From: Mesorhizobium sp. WSM4311 | GTDB taxonomy: Bacteria; Pseudomonadota; Alphaproteobacteria; Rhizobiales; Rhizobiaceae | Length of the DNA stretch: 64,000 nt | Reading direction: 5' to 3' | Assembly (NCBI RefSeq): GCF_002295115.1 | Contig: NZ_NSFV01000009.1 | Location: 231,033-295,032 of the forward strand | Part shown: piece after piece, positions 35,143 through 43,102 of the stretch | Position numbering within the stretch: the first letter of the stretch is position 1 | Layout of the letters: each line of letters starts with the position of its first letter | Program-made: the position numbers and the translations under genes | Notes under the pieces: generated by a model | What the model was told of the DNA's origin: nothing | Seen by the model: only the letters and a program-made list of their open reading frames with translations | Databases searched by the model: none

Positions 35143-35565
35143 ATGAATGATCCGGCCAATACCGGCAAGCGCCTGCTCCTGGTCGCGGCCTGCGCGCTTG
35201 TCGATACCGACGGCCGCGTGCTGCTCGCGCAGCGGCCCGAGGGCAAGCAGCTTGCCGGCCTGTGGGAATTTCCCGGCGGCAAGGTCGAGCCCGGCGAGAC
35301 GCCGGAACAATGCATCATCCGCGAATTGCACGAGGAGATCGGCATCGAGACCGAAATCCCGTGCCTGGCGCCGCTTACCTTCGCCAGCCATTCCTATGAC
35401 GGCTTCCATCTGTTGATGCCGCTGTTTGTCTGCCGCCGCTTCCGCGGCATTGCCCAGCCCCGGGAAGGGCAGGCGCTGAAATGGGTACGGCCGAAGCAGA
35501 TGCGTGACTATCCGATGCCGCCGGCCGACGCGCCGCTGATTCCGTTCCTGATCGATCTGCTCTGA
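35143..35565 (+). CDS. mutT: MutT-type 8-oxo-dGTP diphosphatase (Nudix)
   Basis: A 140-residue Nudix hydrolase. The Nudix box is complete, with landmarks GGKVEPGETPEQC and REL-HEEIGI. RPEGKQLAGLWEFPGGK before it and KWVRPKQMRDYPMPPADAPLI at the end are typical of MutT, which removes 8-oxo-dGTP from the nucleotide pool. I start at ATG 35143 (MNDPANTGKR); GTG 35131, inside the previous gene, is an alternative. It is third in the argJ operon and is followed by a family B repeat. Confidence 0.92.
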   Translation: MNDPANTGKRLLLVAACALVDTDGRVLLAQRPEGKQLAGLWEFPGGKVEPGETPEQCIIRELHEEIGIETEIPCLAPLTFASHSYDGFHLLMPLFVCRRFRGIAQPREGQALKWVRPKQMRDYPMPPADAPLIPFLIDLL

Positions 35566-35574
35566 GGATTTGTC

Positions 35575-35653
35575 TTGACGCAATTCCCAAGGGAAAGCGC
35601 TCCGCGCTTTCCCGGGAAAACCGCTTCACACGTTTTCCTGGAGTTGCTCTGAG
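35575..35653 (-). repeat. Palindromic intergenic repeat, family B, copy 2
   Basis: Runs from GACGCAATTCCCAAGGGAAA through GCGCTCCGCGCTTTCCCGGG to GTTTTCCTGGAGTTGCTC. It matches 8587-8664 in the same orientation and 61449-61530 in the opposite one. Here it lies downstream of mutT rather than between convergent genes. Confidence 0.85.
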
Positions 35654-35768
35654 GAGCGGGCCACCGCCCATATCAGCCAGCGTTAATGGAAGATTTATCT
35701 CATCATGAAAAATTGATGCATGGCCGCGTCGTCGCGGCCGCGTCGCGGATTGGCGGGGGAGCGATAGG

Positions 35769-36086
35769 ATGAGCCTGGACAGGGATTGGGATTCGATCCG
35801 GCCCGACCGCGGCTTTCGTGCCGCCGATGCGGGCATGGGCATCCTGCGCGTGACACTGCTGTTCGGCTCGGCCGCGGTGGCGGTGGCGCTGATCGCGACC
35901 CCATACCTCGACAGCCAGACGCGCTCGCAATCGGCGCGCGATGATTTTCCCGGTGGTCTCGACATGACGGCCACCGGCTCGATCGGCCATCGCACCACCT
36001 ATACGGTGCGGCGCAGCGTGCTGCAGGCGCAGCCCGATTCGGTCTGCATCATCGGCTCCGATGGCAGAACCAGCGGCGACTGCTGA
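35769..36086 (+). CDS. Hypothetical single-pass membrane protein
   Basis: A 105-residue protein I do not recognise. A charged N-terminus (DRDWDSIRPDRGF) leads to one hydrophobic helix (about 25-46, ILRVTLLFGSAAVAVALIAT), then a polar periplasmic tail with two cysteines (DSVCIIG and SGDC). A GGGGGAG ribosome-binding site lies 8 bases before ATG 35769. It lies just before a Flp pilin gene and may belong to rhizobial small proteins found with the pilin, but nothing in it identifies a function. Confidence 0.75.
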   Translation: MSLDRDWDSIRPDRGFRAADAGMGILRVTLLFGSAAVAVALIATPYLDSQTRSQSARDDFPGGLDMTATGSIGHRTTYTVRRSVLQAQPDSVCIIGSDGRTSGDC

Positions 36087-36122
36087 CATGGTTGGAATTT
36101 GCAAGAGTTGGCGGTTTCACCG

Positions 36123-36158
36123 CCTGTTAAGGCTTTGCCGTTAACCTTTCTTAACAGG
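36123..36158. promoter_or_regulatory. Inverted repeat upstream of the Flp pilin gene
   Basis: CCTGTTAAG (36123-36131) and CTTAACAGG (36150-36158) form a perfect 9-bp inverted repeat with an 18-base spacer. Inside it TTAACCTTTCTTAAC resembles the CtrA site TTAA-N7-TTAA but has a 6-base spacer. It could be an operator or an upstream hairpin. Confidence 0.4.
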
Positions 36159-36193
36159 TCGGCGGTAAGGTCCTCGGCGAGGGGATCGAGGTG

Positions 36194-36373
36194 ATGAAAC
36201 CAGTGCTGCTGCATTTTCTGAAAGACGAAACCGGCGCCACGGCGGTTGAATATGGCTTGATCATCGCTGTGTTGTCGCTGACCATCGTCGCCGGCATCGG
36301 TCAGGTGTTCAACTCGATCACCTGGCTGTTCAGCGACAATGGCAGCCGGCTTGCGAACGCGTTCGCACCCTGA
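36194..36373 (+). CDS. Flp/Fap-type IVb pilin
   Basis: A 59-residue pilin. The processing site is G-ATAVEYGLI, with the glutamate at +5 and tyrosine following, and a single hydrophobic helix (GLIIAVLSLTIVAGIG) as in Flp pilins cleaved by CpaA-type prepilin peptidase. No tad/cpa assembly genes are in the window, so export would depend on a locus elsewhere. ATG 36194 follows GAGG closely; GTG 36191 immediately before it is also possible. Confidence 0.92.
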   Translation: MKPVLLHFLKDETGATAVEYGLIIAVLSLTIVAGIGQVFNSITWLFSDNGSRLANAFAP

Positions 36374-36397
36374 TCCGGCTGTCCGCGGCTGACCCGA

Positions 36398-37258
36398 TCA
36401 TTGCCCGTCGGGGGCTTCCAGTATCGTCTTCAGCGAGACTTTGGCTGAACCCGGCTTCAGCGGTTTCTGCTGCGATGCATCGGGCGCCCAGCCGGACATC
36501 CAGACCATCGAGAAACTTGCGCGGATCCGGCCGTCGGCGTCGGAAAACCGCTCGGCATAGATTTCCGCGGCACGCGCAAACAGTCTGCGTGTGCCCGGCC
36601 GCCGGCTGCGATCGGTGAGGGCGCTGGTTTCGCCCATGGCGCGCAGATCGGCCATCAAGGCAAACAAATTGGCATAGCGCACCGTCACGGTCTCGACATC
36701 GGCGACCGGCAGGGCAAGACCGGCGCGCTGCAGTAGCGCACCGGCGTCGCGCACGTCGGTAAAGGGGATGACGCGGGGGCTGGCGCCGCCGTAAAGCTCG
36801 GTCTCGGCGGCAAGCAGGCTCTCACGCAACTCGCCGAGCGTGCCGGCGCCGGCGAAGGCGCCGAGAAAGAGCCCGTCCGGCCGCAGCGCGCGACGGATCT
36901 GGATTAGCATGCCGGGAATGTCGTTCATCGCCTGTAGCGACAGAAGCGATACCGCCAGATCGAGGCTTGCCGGCTCGAACGGCACGGTTTCCAGCGGCGC
37001 GACGAGGCCGACGGCACCCATCAGGAAGACGGCGTCCGTCTCGACGCGGACGATCTCCGCCACCTTACCGCTCGCGGCGAGCACATCGGCCGCGGCCGGC
37101 GTCTGGCAAAACAGCACCGCCGCCTTGCCGAACCGCCGCTCGACGGCACCCAGCCGGTCGGCAAGGTCCTCGGCGGCACGGTTCATCAGGAAATCGGCGC
37201 CGTCGACAGGATGGCTGAGCGCGCGCCGCTTGTGCGCCAGCCACAAAGAGGTATCCAT
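36398..37258 (-). CDS. SAM-dependent methyltransferase (NDUFAF5/BioC-like)
   Basis: A 286-residue methyltransferase-domain protein. The N-terminus DTSLWLAHKRRALSHPVDGADFLM (landmark, abbreviated) matches alphaproteobacterial relatives of mitochondrial complex I assembly factor NDUFAF5. The SAM fold is recognisable by SLDLAVSLLSLQAMNDIP and GLFLGAFAGAGTLGELR, but the glycine-rich motif I is poorly conserved. The start is ATG 37258 (MDTSLWL); four more residues would require a TTG. It lies divergent from comF with about 90 bases between. Confidence 0.85.
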   Translation of the reverse strand: MDTSLWLAHKRRALSHPVDGADFLMNRAAEDLADRLGAVERRFGKAAVLFCQTPAAADVLAASGKVAEIVRVETDAVFLMGAVGLVAPLETVPFEPASLDLAVSLLSLQAMNDIPGMLIQIRRALRPDGLFLGAFAGAGTLGELRESLLAAETELYGGASPRVIPFTDVRDAGALLQRAGLALPVADVETVTVRYANLFALMADLRAMGETSALTDRSRRPGTRRLFARAAEIYAERFSDADGRIRASFSMVWMSGWAPDASQQKPLKPGSAKVSLKTILEAPDGQ

Positions 37259-37347
37259 AATAGGCTGCAACGGGTGGATCCTTGTTTGTCCACGCCCTGA
37301 TATACTTGGTACACTCGGTGCGGAGAACCAACCACGTGGCCGATCCG

Positions 37348-38136
37348 ATGCCAGAGATCAAGTCCATCGGGATCAGGAACCTCGCACGATCGGCCCTGGG
37401 CTGGCCGGCGCGCATGCTGTTTCCGCCGGTCTGTGCCGGTTGCCGCCGGCATGTCTCGCAGCCGGGCGTGCTGTGCGGCGCCTGCTGGCCAAAGCTGCGG
37501 CTCTTGGAACGGCCCTGGTGCCCGGTGATGGGCACGCCGTTCACCCACCATATGGGCGAGGGTTTTCTGTCGGCCGAGGCGATCGCGGATCCGCCGCCCT
37601 TCGAGCGGGCGCGGGCAGCCGTCGCCTATTCCGGCGTTGCCCGCCAGATGGTGCAAGGGCTGAAATACCAGGATCGCACCGATCTGGCGCCTTGGATGGC
37701 GCGCTGGATGGTGCGCGCAGGCGCCGATCTCATCGCCGAAGCCGATGTGGTGGTGCCGGTGCCGCTGCACTGGCGGCGTTTTTTCCGGCGGCGCTTCAAC
37801 CAGCCGGCGGAACTGGCGCGTGCGGTTTGTGAGCTCAGCGGCCTGTCTTTCGCGCCTTCCGCCATGCGGCGCGTAAAACTCACCCGCCAGCAGGTCGGGC
37901 TCGAGCGGCAGGAGCGCGAGGAGAATGTGCGAGCCGCCTTCCGCGTGCCTGCCGAGGCGGAGATCGAGATCGCCGGCCGCAGGGTGCTTCTGATCGATGA
38001 CGTCTACACCACGGGCGCCACCGTGCGCGCGGCCACCAAGGCGCTGAAAAAGGGAGGTGCCGCCGCCGTCGACGTGCTGACCTTCGCGCGTGTGCTGCCG
38101 GGGGACTTCCGGGCGGACGAGTCCGTGACTATATAA
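37348..38136 (+). CDS. comF: ComF family phosphoribosyltransferase-like protein
   Basis: A 262-residue ComF protein. A zinc-ribbon-like N-terminus (CAGC and CGAC knuckles) is followed by a double-zinc segment and a PRTase domain with the PRPP loop VLLIDDVYTTGATV near residue 215. The arginine-rich RRRFNQPAELA motif is typical. ComF is linked to natural transformation in some bacteria; in alphaproteobacteria the role is unclear. Start ATG 37348 (MPEIKS) is preferred over GTG 37336. grxC follows after 26 bases. Confidence 0.9.
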   Translation: MPEIKSIGIRNLARSALGWPARMLFPPVCAGCRRHVSQPGVLCGACWPKLRLLERPWCPVMGTPFTHHMGEGFLSAEAIADPPPFERARAAVAYSGVARQMVQGLKYQDRTDLAPWMARWMVRAGADLIAEADVVVPVPLHWRRFFRRRFNQPAELARAVCELSGLSFAPSAMRRVKLTRQQVGLERQEREENVRAAFRVPAEAEIEIAGRRVLLIDDVYTTGATVRAATKALKKGGAAAVDVLTFARVLPGDFRADESVTI

Positions 38137-38162
38137 GTCGGCAACAGAAGCGGAAATTCGTC

Positions 38163-38432
38163 ATGGTCGATGTCACGATCTATACGCGCATGATGTGCGG
38201 CTACTGCACGGCGGCCAAGCGGCTGCTGGAGCGCAAGGGCGTCACCTATACCGAGCATGACGCCTCGTTTTCGCCGGAACTGCGCCAGGAGATGATCTCG
38301 CGAGCCCACGGCCGAACGACCTTTCCGCAGATTTTCATTGGCGACACGCATGTCGGCGGCTGCGACGATCTCCACGAGTTGGAGGCCGAAGGCCAGCTGG
38401 ACAGGCTGCTCGCCAACGGCGCGACGATTTGA
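38163..38432 (+). CDS. grxC: Glutaredoxin 3
   Basis: An 89-residue dithiol glutaredoxin. The redox motif CGYC (residues 12-15, TRMMCGYCTAAKRLL) is intact, with TTFPQIFIG (cis-proline) and GGCDDLHELE completing the glutathione site. It is cytoplasmic and reduces ribonucleotide reductase or mixed disulfides. It starts 26 bases after comF and ends 10 bases before the nitrilase-family gene, in a comF-grxC-nit-DUF1178 run conserved in rhizobia. Confidence 0.96.
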   Translation: MVDVTIYTRMMCGYCTAAKRLLERKGVTYTEHDASFSPELRQEMISRAHGRTTFPQIFIGDTHVGGCDDLHELEAEGQLDRLLANGATI

Positions 38433-38442
38433 GGGTGTGACG

Positions 38443-39309
38443 ATGGGTGTTTTCAAGGCTGCGGCGGTCCAGATGCGTTCCGGTGAAAGCCCCGAGCGCA
38501 ATGCGGTCGATCTCGAACGGCTGGTGCGGGAGGCGGCCGGTCAGGGCGCGACCTATATCCAGACGCCGGAAATGACCGGGGCGCTGATCCGCGACAAGCA
38601 GGCGCGCGCCTCCTCCTTCACCTCCGAAGACAAGGACATCATCGTCGCGACTGGGCGCGGACTGGCGCGCGAACTCGGCGTCTTCCTGCATATCGGCTCG
38701 ACCGCCCTCCTGCGCGCCGACGGCAAGCTCGCCAACCGGGCGCTGTTGTTCGGTCCGGACGGCGCGACGCTCGCCACCTATGACAAGATCCACATGTTCG
38801 ACGTTGACCTCGACAATGGCGAGAGCTGGCGCGAATCTGCGGCCTACGAACCGGGCACCGAGGCCGTCGTGACCGAGGTAGCGGGCGCGAAGCTTGGCTT
38901 TGCGGTCTGCTACGACCTGCGTTTCCCGCAACTGTTCCGCACCGAGGCGCTGGCTGGCGCCGATGTTTTGACCGTGCCCGCCGCCTTCACCCGACAGACC
39001 GGCGAGGCGCACTGGCATGTGCTGCTCAGGGCCCGTGCCATCGAGAACGGCGCCTTTGTCGTCGCCGCCGCGCAAGGCGGCCTGCACGAGGACGGCCGCG
39101 AGACGTTTGGGCATTCGTTGATCGTCGATCCCTGGGGGCGCATCATCGCCGAAGCCGCGCATGACGAGCCAGCGGTGATCGTCGCCGAGATCGACCCGGC
39201 GCAGTCGCTTGCGGCGCGCAAGAAGATCCCCAATTTGAAGAATGCGCGGGATTTCACCATCAATGCCGGCGCGGTGGATGCGCCGCGACTCAGGGGTGCT
39301 GCCTCTTGA
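38443..39309 (+). CDS. Carbon-nitrogen hydrolase (Nit1-like amidase)
   Basis: A 288-residue nitrilase-superfamily enzyme. The catalytic triad is visible: glutamate in QTPEMTG near 42, lysine in YDKIHMFD near 108, and cysteine in FAVCYDLRFPQLF near 146. This group (Nit1/NitFhit-like) includes deaminated glutathione amidase, a repair activity; adjacency to glutaredoxin fits glutathione metabolism but is not proof. ATG 38443 (MGVFKAAAVQMRSG) gives the family N-terminus. It overlaps the DUF1178 gene by 4 bases. Confidence 0.92.
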   Translation: MGVFKAAAVQMRSGESPERNAVDLERLVREAAGQGATYIQTPEMTGALIRDKQARASSFTSEDKDIIVATGRGLARELGVFLHIGSTALLRADGKLANRALLFGPDGATLATYDKIHMFDVDLDNGESWRESAAYEPGTEAVVTEVAGAKLGFAVCYDLRFPQLFRTEALAGADVLTVPAAFTRQTGEAHWHVLLRARAIENGAFVVAAAQGGLHEDGRETFGHSLIVDPWGRIIAEAAHDEPAVIVAEIDPAQSLAARKKIPNLKNARDFTINAGAVDAPRLRGAAS

Positions 39310-39731
39310 TCCGCTTTACCCTGATCTGCGAGAACGAGCACGAGTTCGAGGGCTGGTTCCGCAGCAATGACGATTTCGATACCCAGAAGAAGCGTGGCTT
39401 TGTCGATTGCCCGAGCTGCGGCTCGCACAAGGTAGAGAAGGCCCTGATGGCGCCCGCTGTTTCCACGGCGCGCAAGCAGGAGACCATAGCGCTCGCCATG
39501 GGCGAGGCGCAGAAACAGGCCCTGGCGCAACTGAAGGCGATGGCCGAGAAGGTGCGCGAGAATGCCGACTATGTCGGCGACAAATTCGCCGAGGAAGCGC
39601 GAAAAATCCATTTCGGCGAAACCGACCCGCGCGGCATCTATGGCGAGGCGACGCTGGAAGAGGCCAAGGGGCTGGCCGAGGATGGCGTCGATTTCATGCC
39701 GATCCCGGTGTTTCCCGACGACCGCAACTGA
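39306..39731 (+). CDS. DUF1178 family protein
   Basis: A 141-residue soluble protein with an N-terminal zinc-ribbon-like part (ICENEHEFEGWF, then DCPSCGSHKVEKAL) and a helical, charged C-terminal part (EEARKIHFGETDPRGIYGEA). This is the conserved alphaproteobacterial DUF1178 pattern of unknown function. Translation must begin at TTG 39306, which overlaps the preceding stop by 4 bases; no ATG lies near the family N-terminus. Coupling to a nitrilase-family amidase is conserved in relatives as I recall. Confidence 0.88.
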   Translation: MIRFTLICENEHEFEGWFRSNDDFDTQKKRGFVDCPSCGSHKVEKALMAPAVSTARKQETIALAMGEAQKQALAQLKAMAEKVRENADYVGDKFAEEARKIHFGETDPRGIYGEATLEEAKGLAEDGVDFMPIPVFPDDRN

Positions 39732-39734
39732 GGT

Positions 39735-40220
39735 TCAGCTCACGCTGCCTATCAATTTCTCAAGCAGGTGCGAGAGCGTTTCCCGTTCCGCAGGCGTCAG
39801 GCCCGCGAGGATCTCGTGCTCATTGGCGACGTGGGCGGTCAGGGCCTCGTCGATCAAGGCGAGACCCTTCTCGGTAACCTGCACGACGATGCCGCGCCGG
39901 TCGTTGGGGTGCGGGCCGCGCAGGATCAATCCGGCCTTTTCCAATCGGTCGAGCCGGTTGGTCATGGCGCCTGAGGTTACCATGGTCGCTTCGTAGAGAT
40001 CTGTCGGCGTCAGCGCGTAAGGTGAGCCTGAGCGGCGCAGCGTTGCCAGCACGTCGAACTCGCCGGCTTGCAATCCGAATTGCGCAAACAGCGGAGCCAG
40101 GCGATCACGCGCGATCAACGACGAGGCTTCGTTCAATCGCCCAAGCACGCCCATCGGCGAGACATCAAGGTCCGGCCGCTCCCGTTTCCACTGCTCGATC
40201 GCCTTCGCCGCGCGATCCAT
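39735..40220 (-). CDS. MarR family transcriptional regulator
   Basis: A 161-residue winged-helix regulator. The MarR core is complete: LQAGEFDVLATLRRSG, TPTDLYEATMVTSGAMTNRLDRLEKAGL (recognition helix and wing entry) and RRGIVVQVTEKGLALID. ATG 40220 (MDRAAKAIEQWK) has GGTGAG upstream. It is divergent from an EamA exporter gene and its convergent end nearly touches DUF1178 (3 bases). It probably controls the exporter through the palindrome at 40239-40252; the ligand is unknown. Confidence 0.9.
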   Translation of the reverse strand: MDRAAKAIEQWKRERPDLDVSPMGVLGRLNEASSLIARDRLAPLFAQFGLQAGEFDVLATLRRSGSPYALTPTDLYEATMVTSGAMTNRLDRLEKAGLILRGPHPNDRRGIVVQVTEKGLALIDEALTAHVANEHEILAGLTPAERETLSHLLEKLIGSVS

Positions 40221-40238
40221 CTGTCTCACCGTTAAATA

Positions 40239-40252
40239 TCTTGACGTTAAGA
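40239..40252. promoter_or_regulatory. Candidate MarR operator
   Basis: TCTTGACGTTAAGA is a 14-bp palindrome with one mismatched pair, centred between the divergent marR and eamA genes. Its TTGACG also forms a plausible -35 element for the exporter gene, with TATCTT 16 bases later, so repressor binding would occlude the promoter. Confidence 0.5.
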
Positions 40253-40337
40253 ATCTTTGCGTTATCTTATCTTAAGGTACAGCACCGGCCAAGCGCCGCA
40301 AGTGCCAAATTTTACGATTGAGTGACGGGACCATCCG

Positions 40338-41246
40338 ATGGAATTTCTCTGGGATTCGGCGCTCGGCCTGCTGGTCGTCACCGGCGGCCTGCTCGGCCTG
40401 ACACTGCCCTTCGGCAAGCTCGCCACGGCAGCCGGCGTGCCGGCCATGGTCTGGGCTTTCGTCATTTCGCTCGGCGCCGGCGGCGTGCTTTTGTGCGTGC
40501 TTTTGCTGCGCGGGCAGCGTATCCGGCTCACCGCGCACAAACTGCGCTATTTCCTCGTCACGGCCGCCGTGTCCTATGCCGTCCCCAATCTCTTGATGTT
40601 CTCGGCCATCCCGCATCTGGGCGCCGGCTATACCGGCATCATGTTCACGCTGTCGCCTGTCGTCACGCTGGTGTTCTCGATCCTGCTGCGCGTCCGGCGC
40701 CCCAACATGCTGGGCATATCAGGCATAGCCGTCGGTTTCGTCGGCGCCGTGATGGTGGCGGCGACGCGCGGCGAGGCCGGCCAGCCGGCCGATCTGTTCT
40801 GGGTGGTGATGGGGCTGCTGATCCCGGTCAGCCTTGCCGCCGGCAACATCTACCGCACCGTCGACTGGCCGGAAGGCACCGGCCCGATCGAGCTTGCCGT
40901 CGGCAGCCATCTGGCGTCGGCGACACTGCTGCTCGCCGGCATTCTCGCTCTGTTCGGCATCAAGGCCTTCGCGCCGCTCGGAGGCGTGCCGCTGGTCGTC
41001 ATCGCGCAGGTAGCATCGGCGTCTGCGATGTTTGCCTTCTTCTTCCGGCTGCAGTCGGTCGGCGGCCCGGTCTATCTCAGCCAGATCGGCTATGTGGCGG
41101 CCGCGGTCGGCCTGTTTGCCGGCACGATCTTCCTTGGCGAGCACTATCAGTTGCTGACCTGGGCCGGCGCCGCCATCATCACCGCAGGCGTCTTCATCAC
41201 CACGAAGGCGCAGAGCCAGGTCGTCGCGGAGCCGCAGCCTGCGTAA
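40338..41246 (+). CDS. EamA/DMT family transporter
   Basis: A 302-residue protein with ten hydrophobic helices forming two EamA repeats; PFGKLATAAGVPAMVWAF, FSAIPHLGAGYTGIMFTLSPVV and YLSQIGYVAAAVGLFAGTIFLGE are typical segments. The second repeat ends in a short cytoplasmic tail. Substrate unknown. It is divergent from a MarR regulator with a palindromic site between them, suggesting inducible export. It converges almost directly (6 bases) on the next regulator gene. Confidence 0.9.
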   Translation: MEFLWDSALGLLVVTGGLLGLTLPFGKLATAAGVPAMVWAFVISLGAGGVLLCVLLLRGQRIRLTAHKLRYFLVTAAVSYAVPNLLMFSAIPHLGAGYTGIMFTLSPVVTLVFSILLRVRRPNMLGISGIAVGFVGAVMVAATRGEAGQPADLFWVVMGLLIPVSLAAGNIYRTVDWPEGTGPIELAVGSHLASATLLLAGILALFGIKAFAPLGGVPLVVIAQVASASAMFAFFFRLQSVGGPVYLSQIGYVAAAVGLFAGTIFLGEHYQLLTWAGAAIITAGVFITTKAQSQVVAEPQPA

Positions 41247-41252
41247 ACGTCG

Positions 41253-41849
41253 TCAGAGTTTTCCGCCGCCGTCGGCGTCGCCGCCGGGCTCCGGCCTTGG
41301 GTTCCGGCGGCGGTGCGTGGCGGCGGCCCGCGCCGCCTGTTCGTAGATGCCGGTCATCAGTTCGAGCGTGCGCGCGACATCTTCAAGCTTGTCGGCCATT
41401 TCGGGAATGCGCGTCACCGCATCGATGAGCAGGACGGAGCGGATGTCGGCGTAGCGCTCGGTCACGCGATGCCCGAGCGGCGTCACTTCGTAGGTGACGC
41501 CGGCCCTGCCGCTGCCGGTGCGGATGATCAAACCGCCCTTCAGCAGTTTGCGCAGGCTGTACTGGATGTTGGGGATGTCGTCGCGGTTGGTCATCTGGGC
41601 AAGATCGCGCACGCTTTTCGGACGGTCGTTCATGCGGATGATGTGGAGCAGCGCGTTCTCGGGTCCGCTGGCGGAAAATTCGATGACCGTGGCTAGGCAT
41701 TCAGCCTGCCAATGGCCGAACGCCTCGTAGGAGCGCATCAGCGCGTACTCGACTTCGGTGACGTCGATCTCCAGCGGCGTGCGCGCCAGATGCCAGCCGC
41801 GATCCAGCAGTTCGGCCTGTGTTTCCAAAGATTTGCGCCGTTCGTTCAT
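41253..41849 (-). CDS. Winged-helix (MarR-like) regulator of the flavin monooxygenase genes
   Basis: A 198-residue DNA-binding protein. A helical N-terminus (YALMRSYEAFGHWQAECLAT) precedes a winged helix: SVRDLAQMTNRDDIPNIQYSLRKLLKGGLI (landmarks), then RAGVTYEVTPLGHRVTERY. The arginine- and glycine-rich C-terminus is probably disordered. This type of predicted HTH regulator is often found beside flavin-dependent monooxygenases. ATG 41849 has AGGGGA 8 bases upstream. It is divergent from the LLM monooxygenase gene, with a 23-bp palindrome between them. Confidence 0.87.
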   Translation of the reverse strand: MNERRKSLETQAELLDRGWHLARTPLEIDVTEVEYALMRSYEAFGHWQAECLATVIEFSASGPENALLHIIRMNDRPKSVRDLAQMTNRDDIPNIQYSLRKLLKGGLIIRTGSGRAGVTYEVTPLGHRVTERYADIRSVLLIDAVTRIPEMADKLEDVARTLELMTGIYEQAARAAATHRRRNPRPEPGGDADGGGKL

Positions 41850-41905
41850 CTGCCTGTCCCCTGCCGTCAGCATGCGCTGATCCCGGTGATTGCGTCCACA
41901 TGAAT

Positions 41906-41928
41906 TTATGATAGACTTTCTATTATAA
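41906..41928. promoter_or_regulatory. 23-bp palindromic operator between regulator and monooxygenase
   Basis: TTATGATAGA-CTT-TCTATTATAA has 10-bp arms with one mismatch. It lies in an AT-rich island, unusual for this GC-rich window, 32 bases before the monooxygenase start and 57 bases from the regulator start. This is where a shared MarR-type operator is expected. Confidence 0.65.
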
Positions 41929-41959
41929 ATTATAATCAAAAAATGAGGAGAACACGGCA

Positions 41960-43084
41960 ATGAGCATGCTCGACAAGACCGCGCCTCACGCGCAACCCTT
42001 CTTTCTCGGCACTTTCGCGTCCAATTGTTCCGGCGGCATGACCGTCACCAAGGTTCCCGAGCGCTGGGCCAGTTCCTGGGACAACAATCTGCGGCTGGCG
42101 CATCTGCTCGACGAGGCCGGCATCGACTTCATGCTGCCGATCGCGCGCTGGATCGGTTATGGCGGCGAGACGAATTTCCACGGCAATGTGCTGGAGACGA
42201 TCACCTGGGCGGCCGGGCTTCTGGCGCTCACCCGCAACATCACGGTCTTCGCCACCACCCACACGGCGGCCAACCATCCGGTGGTCGTCGCCAAGCAACT
42301 GGCGACCATCGACCAGATCAGCCGCGGGCGCATCGGGCTCAACATCGTCGCCGGCTGGAACAAGCCGGAATATGAGGCGCTAGGGCTGACACTGCCCGAT
42401 GACCATGTCACGCGCTACGGCTATGCCCAAGAATGGTTCGATATTGTCCAGGCGCTGTGGGAGCGCACGGAAGCCTTCGACTGGGACGGCACCTGGTTCA
42501 AGCTCAAGAATGTGCTTGGCGACCCGCGTCCGTCGTCTCGGCTGCCGATCCTCAATGCCGCCGGGTCGGAGGAGGGCCGCAAATTCGCGGTCCGCAACGC
42601 CGATTTCCTGTTCACGCCGGCAATCGAACTGGCGCGCTCCAAGGATGAGATCATTGCGCTGAAGGAGCAGGCGAGGGCCGCCGGCAGCAAAGTCGACGTG
42701 CTGACCTTTGCCCATGTCGTCTGCCGGCCGACCGAAAAGGAAGCCAAGGACTATCTCGAACATTTCGGCCGCGCCAACGCCGACTGGGCGGCGGTCGACA
42801 ATCTGGTTCGGCTGCAGTTCGCCCATGCGCAGTCGTTCCCGCATGATCTTCTGGCGCTCATTCGCGACCGCATGGCGGCGGGCCATGGCGGCTTCCCGCT
42901 CACCGGCACGCCCGAGCAGGTCGCCGACGGGATCACCGCCTTGCACGCGGCAGGCTTTCGCGGCTCGACACTGTCCTTCGTCGATTATGTCGAGGAATTC
43001 CCCTATTTCCGCGACACCGTGCTCCCCATTCTCGAAGAGAGAGGCATCCGCATCGCACCGACCGCGATGCAGTCGGCGGCTTAG
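41960..43084 (+). CDS. LLM-class flavin-dependent monooxygenase
   Basis: A 374-residue luciferase-like TIM-barrel monooxygenase. RutA/alkanesulfonate-type features are seen: FASNCSGGMTV, ARWIGYGG, ISRGRIGLNIVAGWNKPEYEALG, and the insertion region FDWDGTWFKLKN. It needs reduced FMN, supplied by the flavin reductase encoded 18 bases downstream, so the two form a two-component system. The substrate is not evident; it resembles RutA in the mid-region but no other rut gene is present. A GGAG ribosome-binding site precedes ATG 41960. It is controlled, presumably, by the divergent winged-helix regulator. Confidence 0.88.
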   Translation: MSMLDKTAPHAQPFFLGTFASNCSGGMTVTKVPERWASSWDNNLRLAHLLDEAGIDFMLPIARWIGYGGETNFHGNVLETITWAAGLLALTRNITVFATTHTAANHPVVVAKQLATIDQISRGRIGLNIVAGWNKPEYEALGLTLPDDHVTRYGYAQEWFDIVQALWERTEAFDWDGTWFKLKNVLGDPRPSSRLPILNAAGSEEGRKFAVRNADFLFTPAIELARSKDEIIALKEQARAAGSKVDVLTFAHVVCRPTEKEAKDYLEHFGRANADWAAVDNLVRLQFAHAQSFPHDLLALIRDRMAAGHGGFPLTGTPEQVADGITALHAAGFRGSTLSFVDYVEEFPYFRDTVLPILEERGIRIAPTAMQSAA

Positions 43085-43102
43085 CAAAAAAGCGAAGAGG
43101 CA

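Noticed and set aside
36141..36155. Firm CtrA binding site call
   Set aside because: The spacer between the TTAA half sites is 6 rather than 7, so it is reported only as a resemblance.
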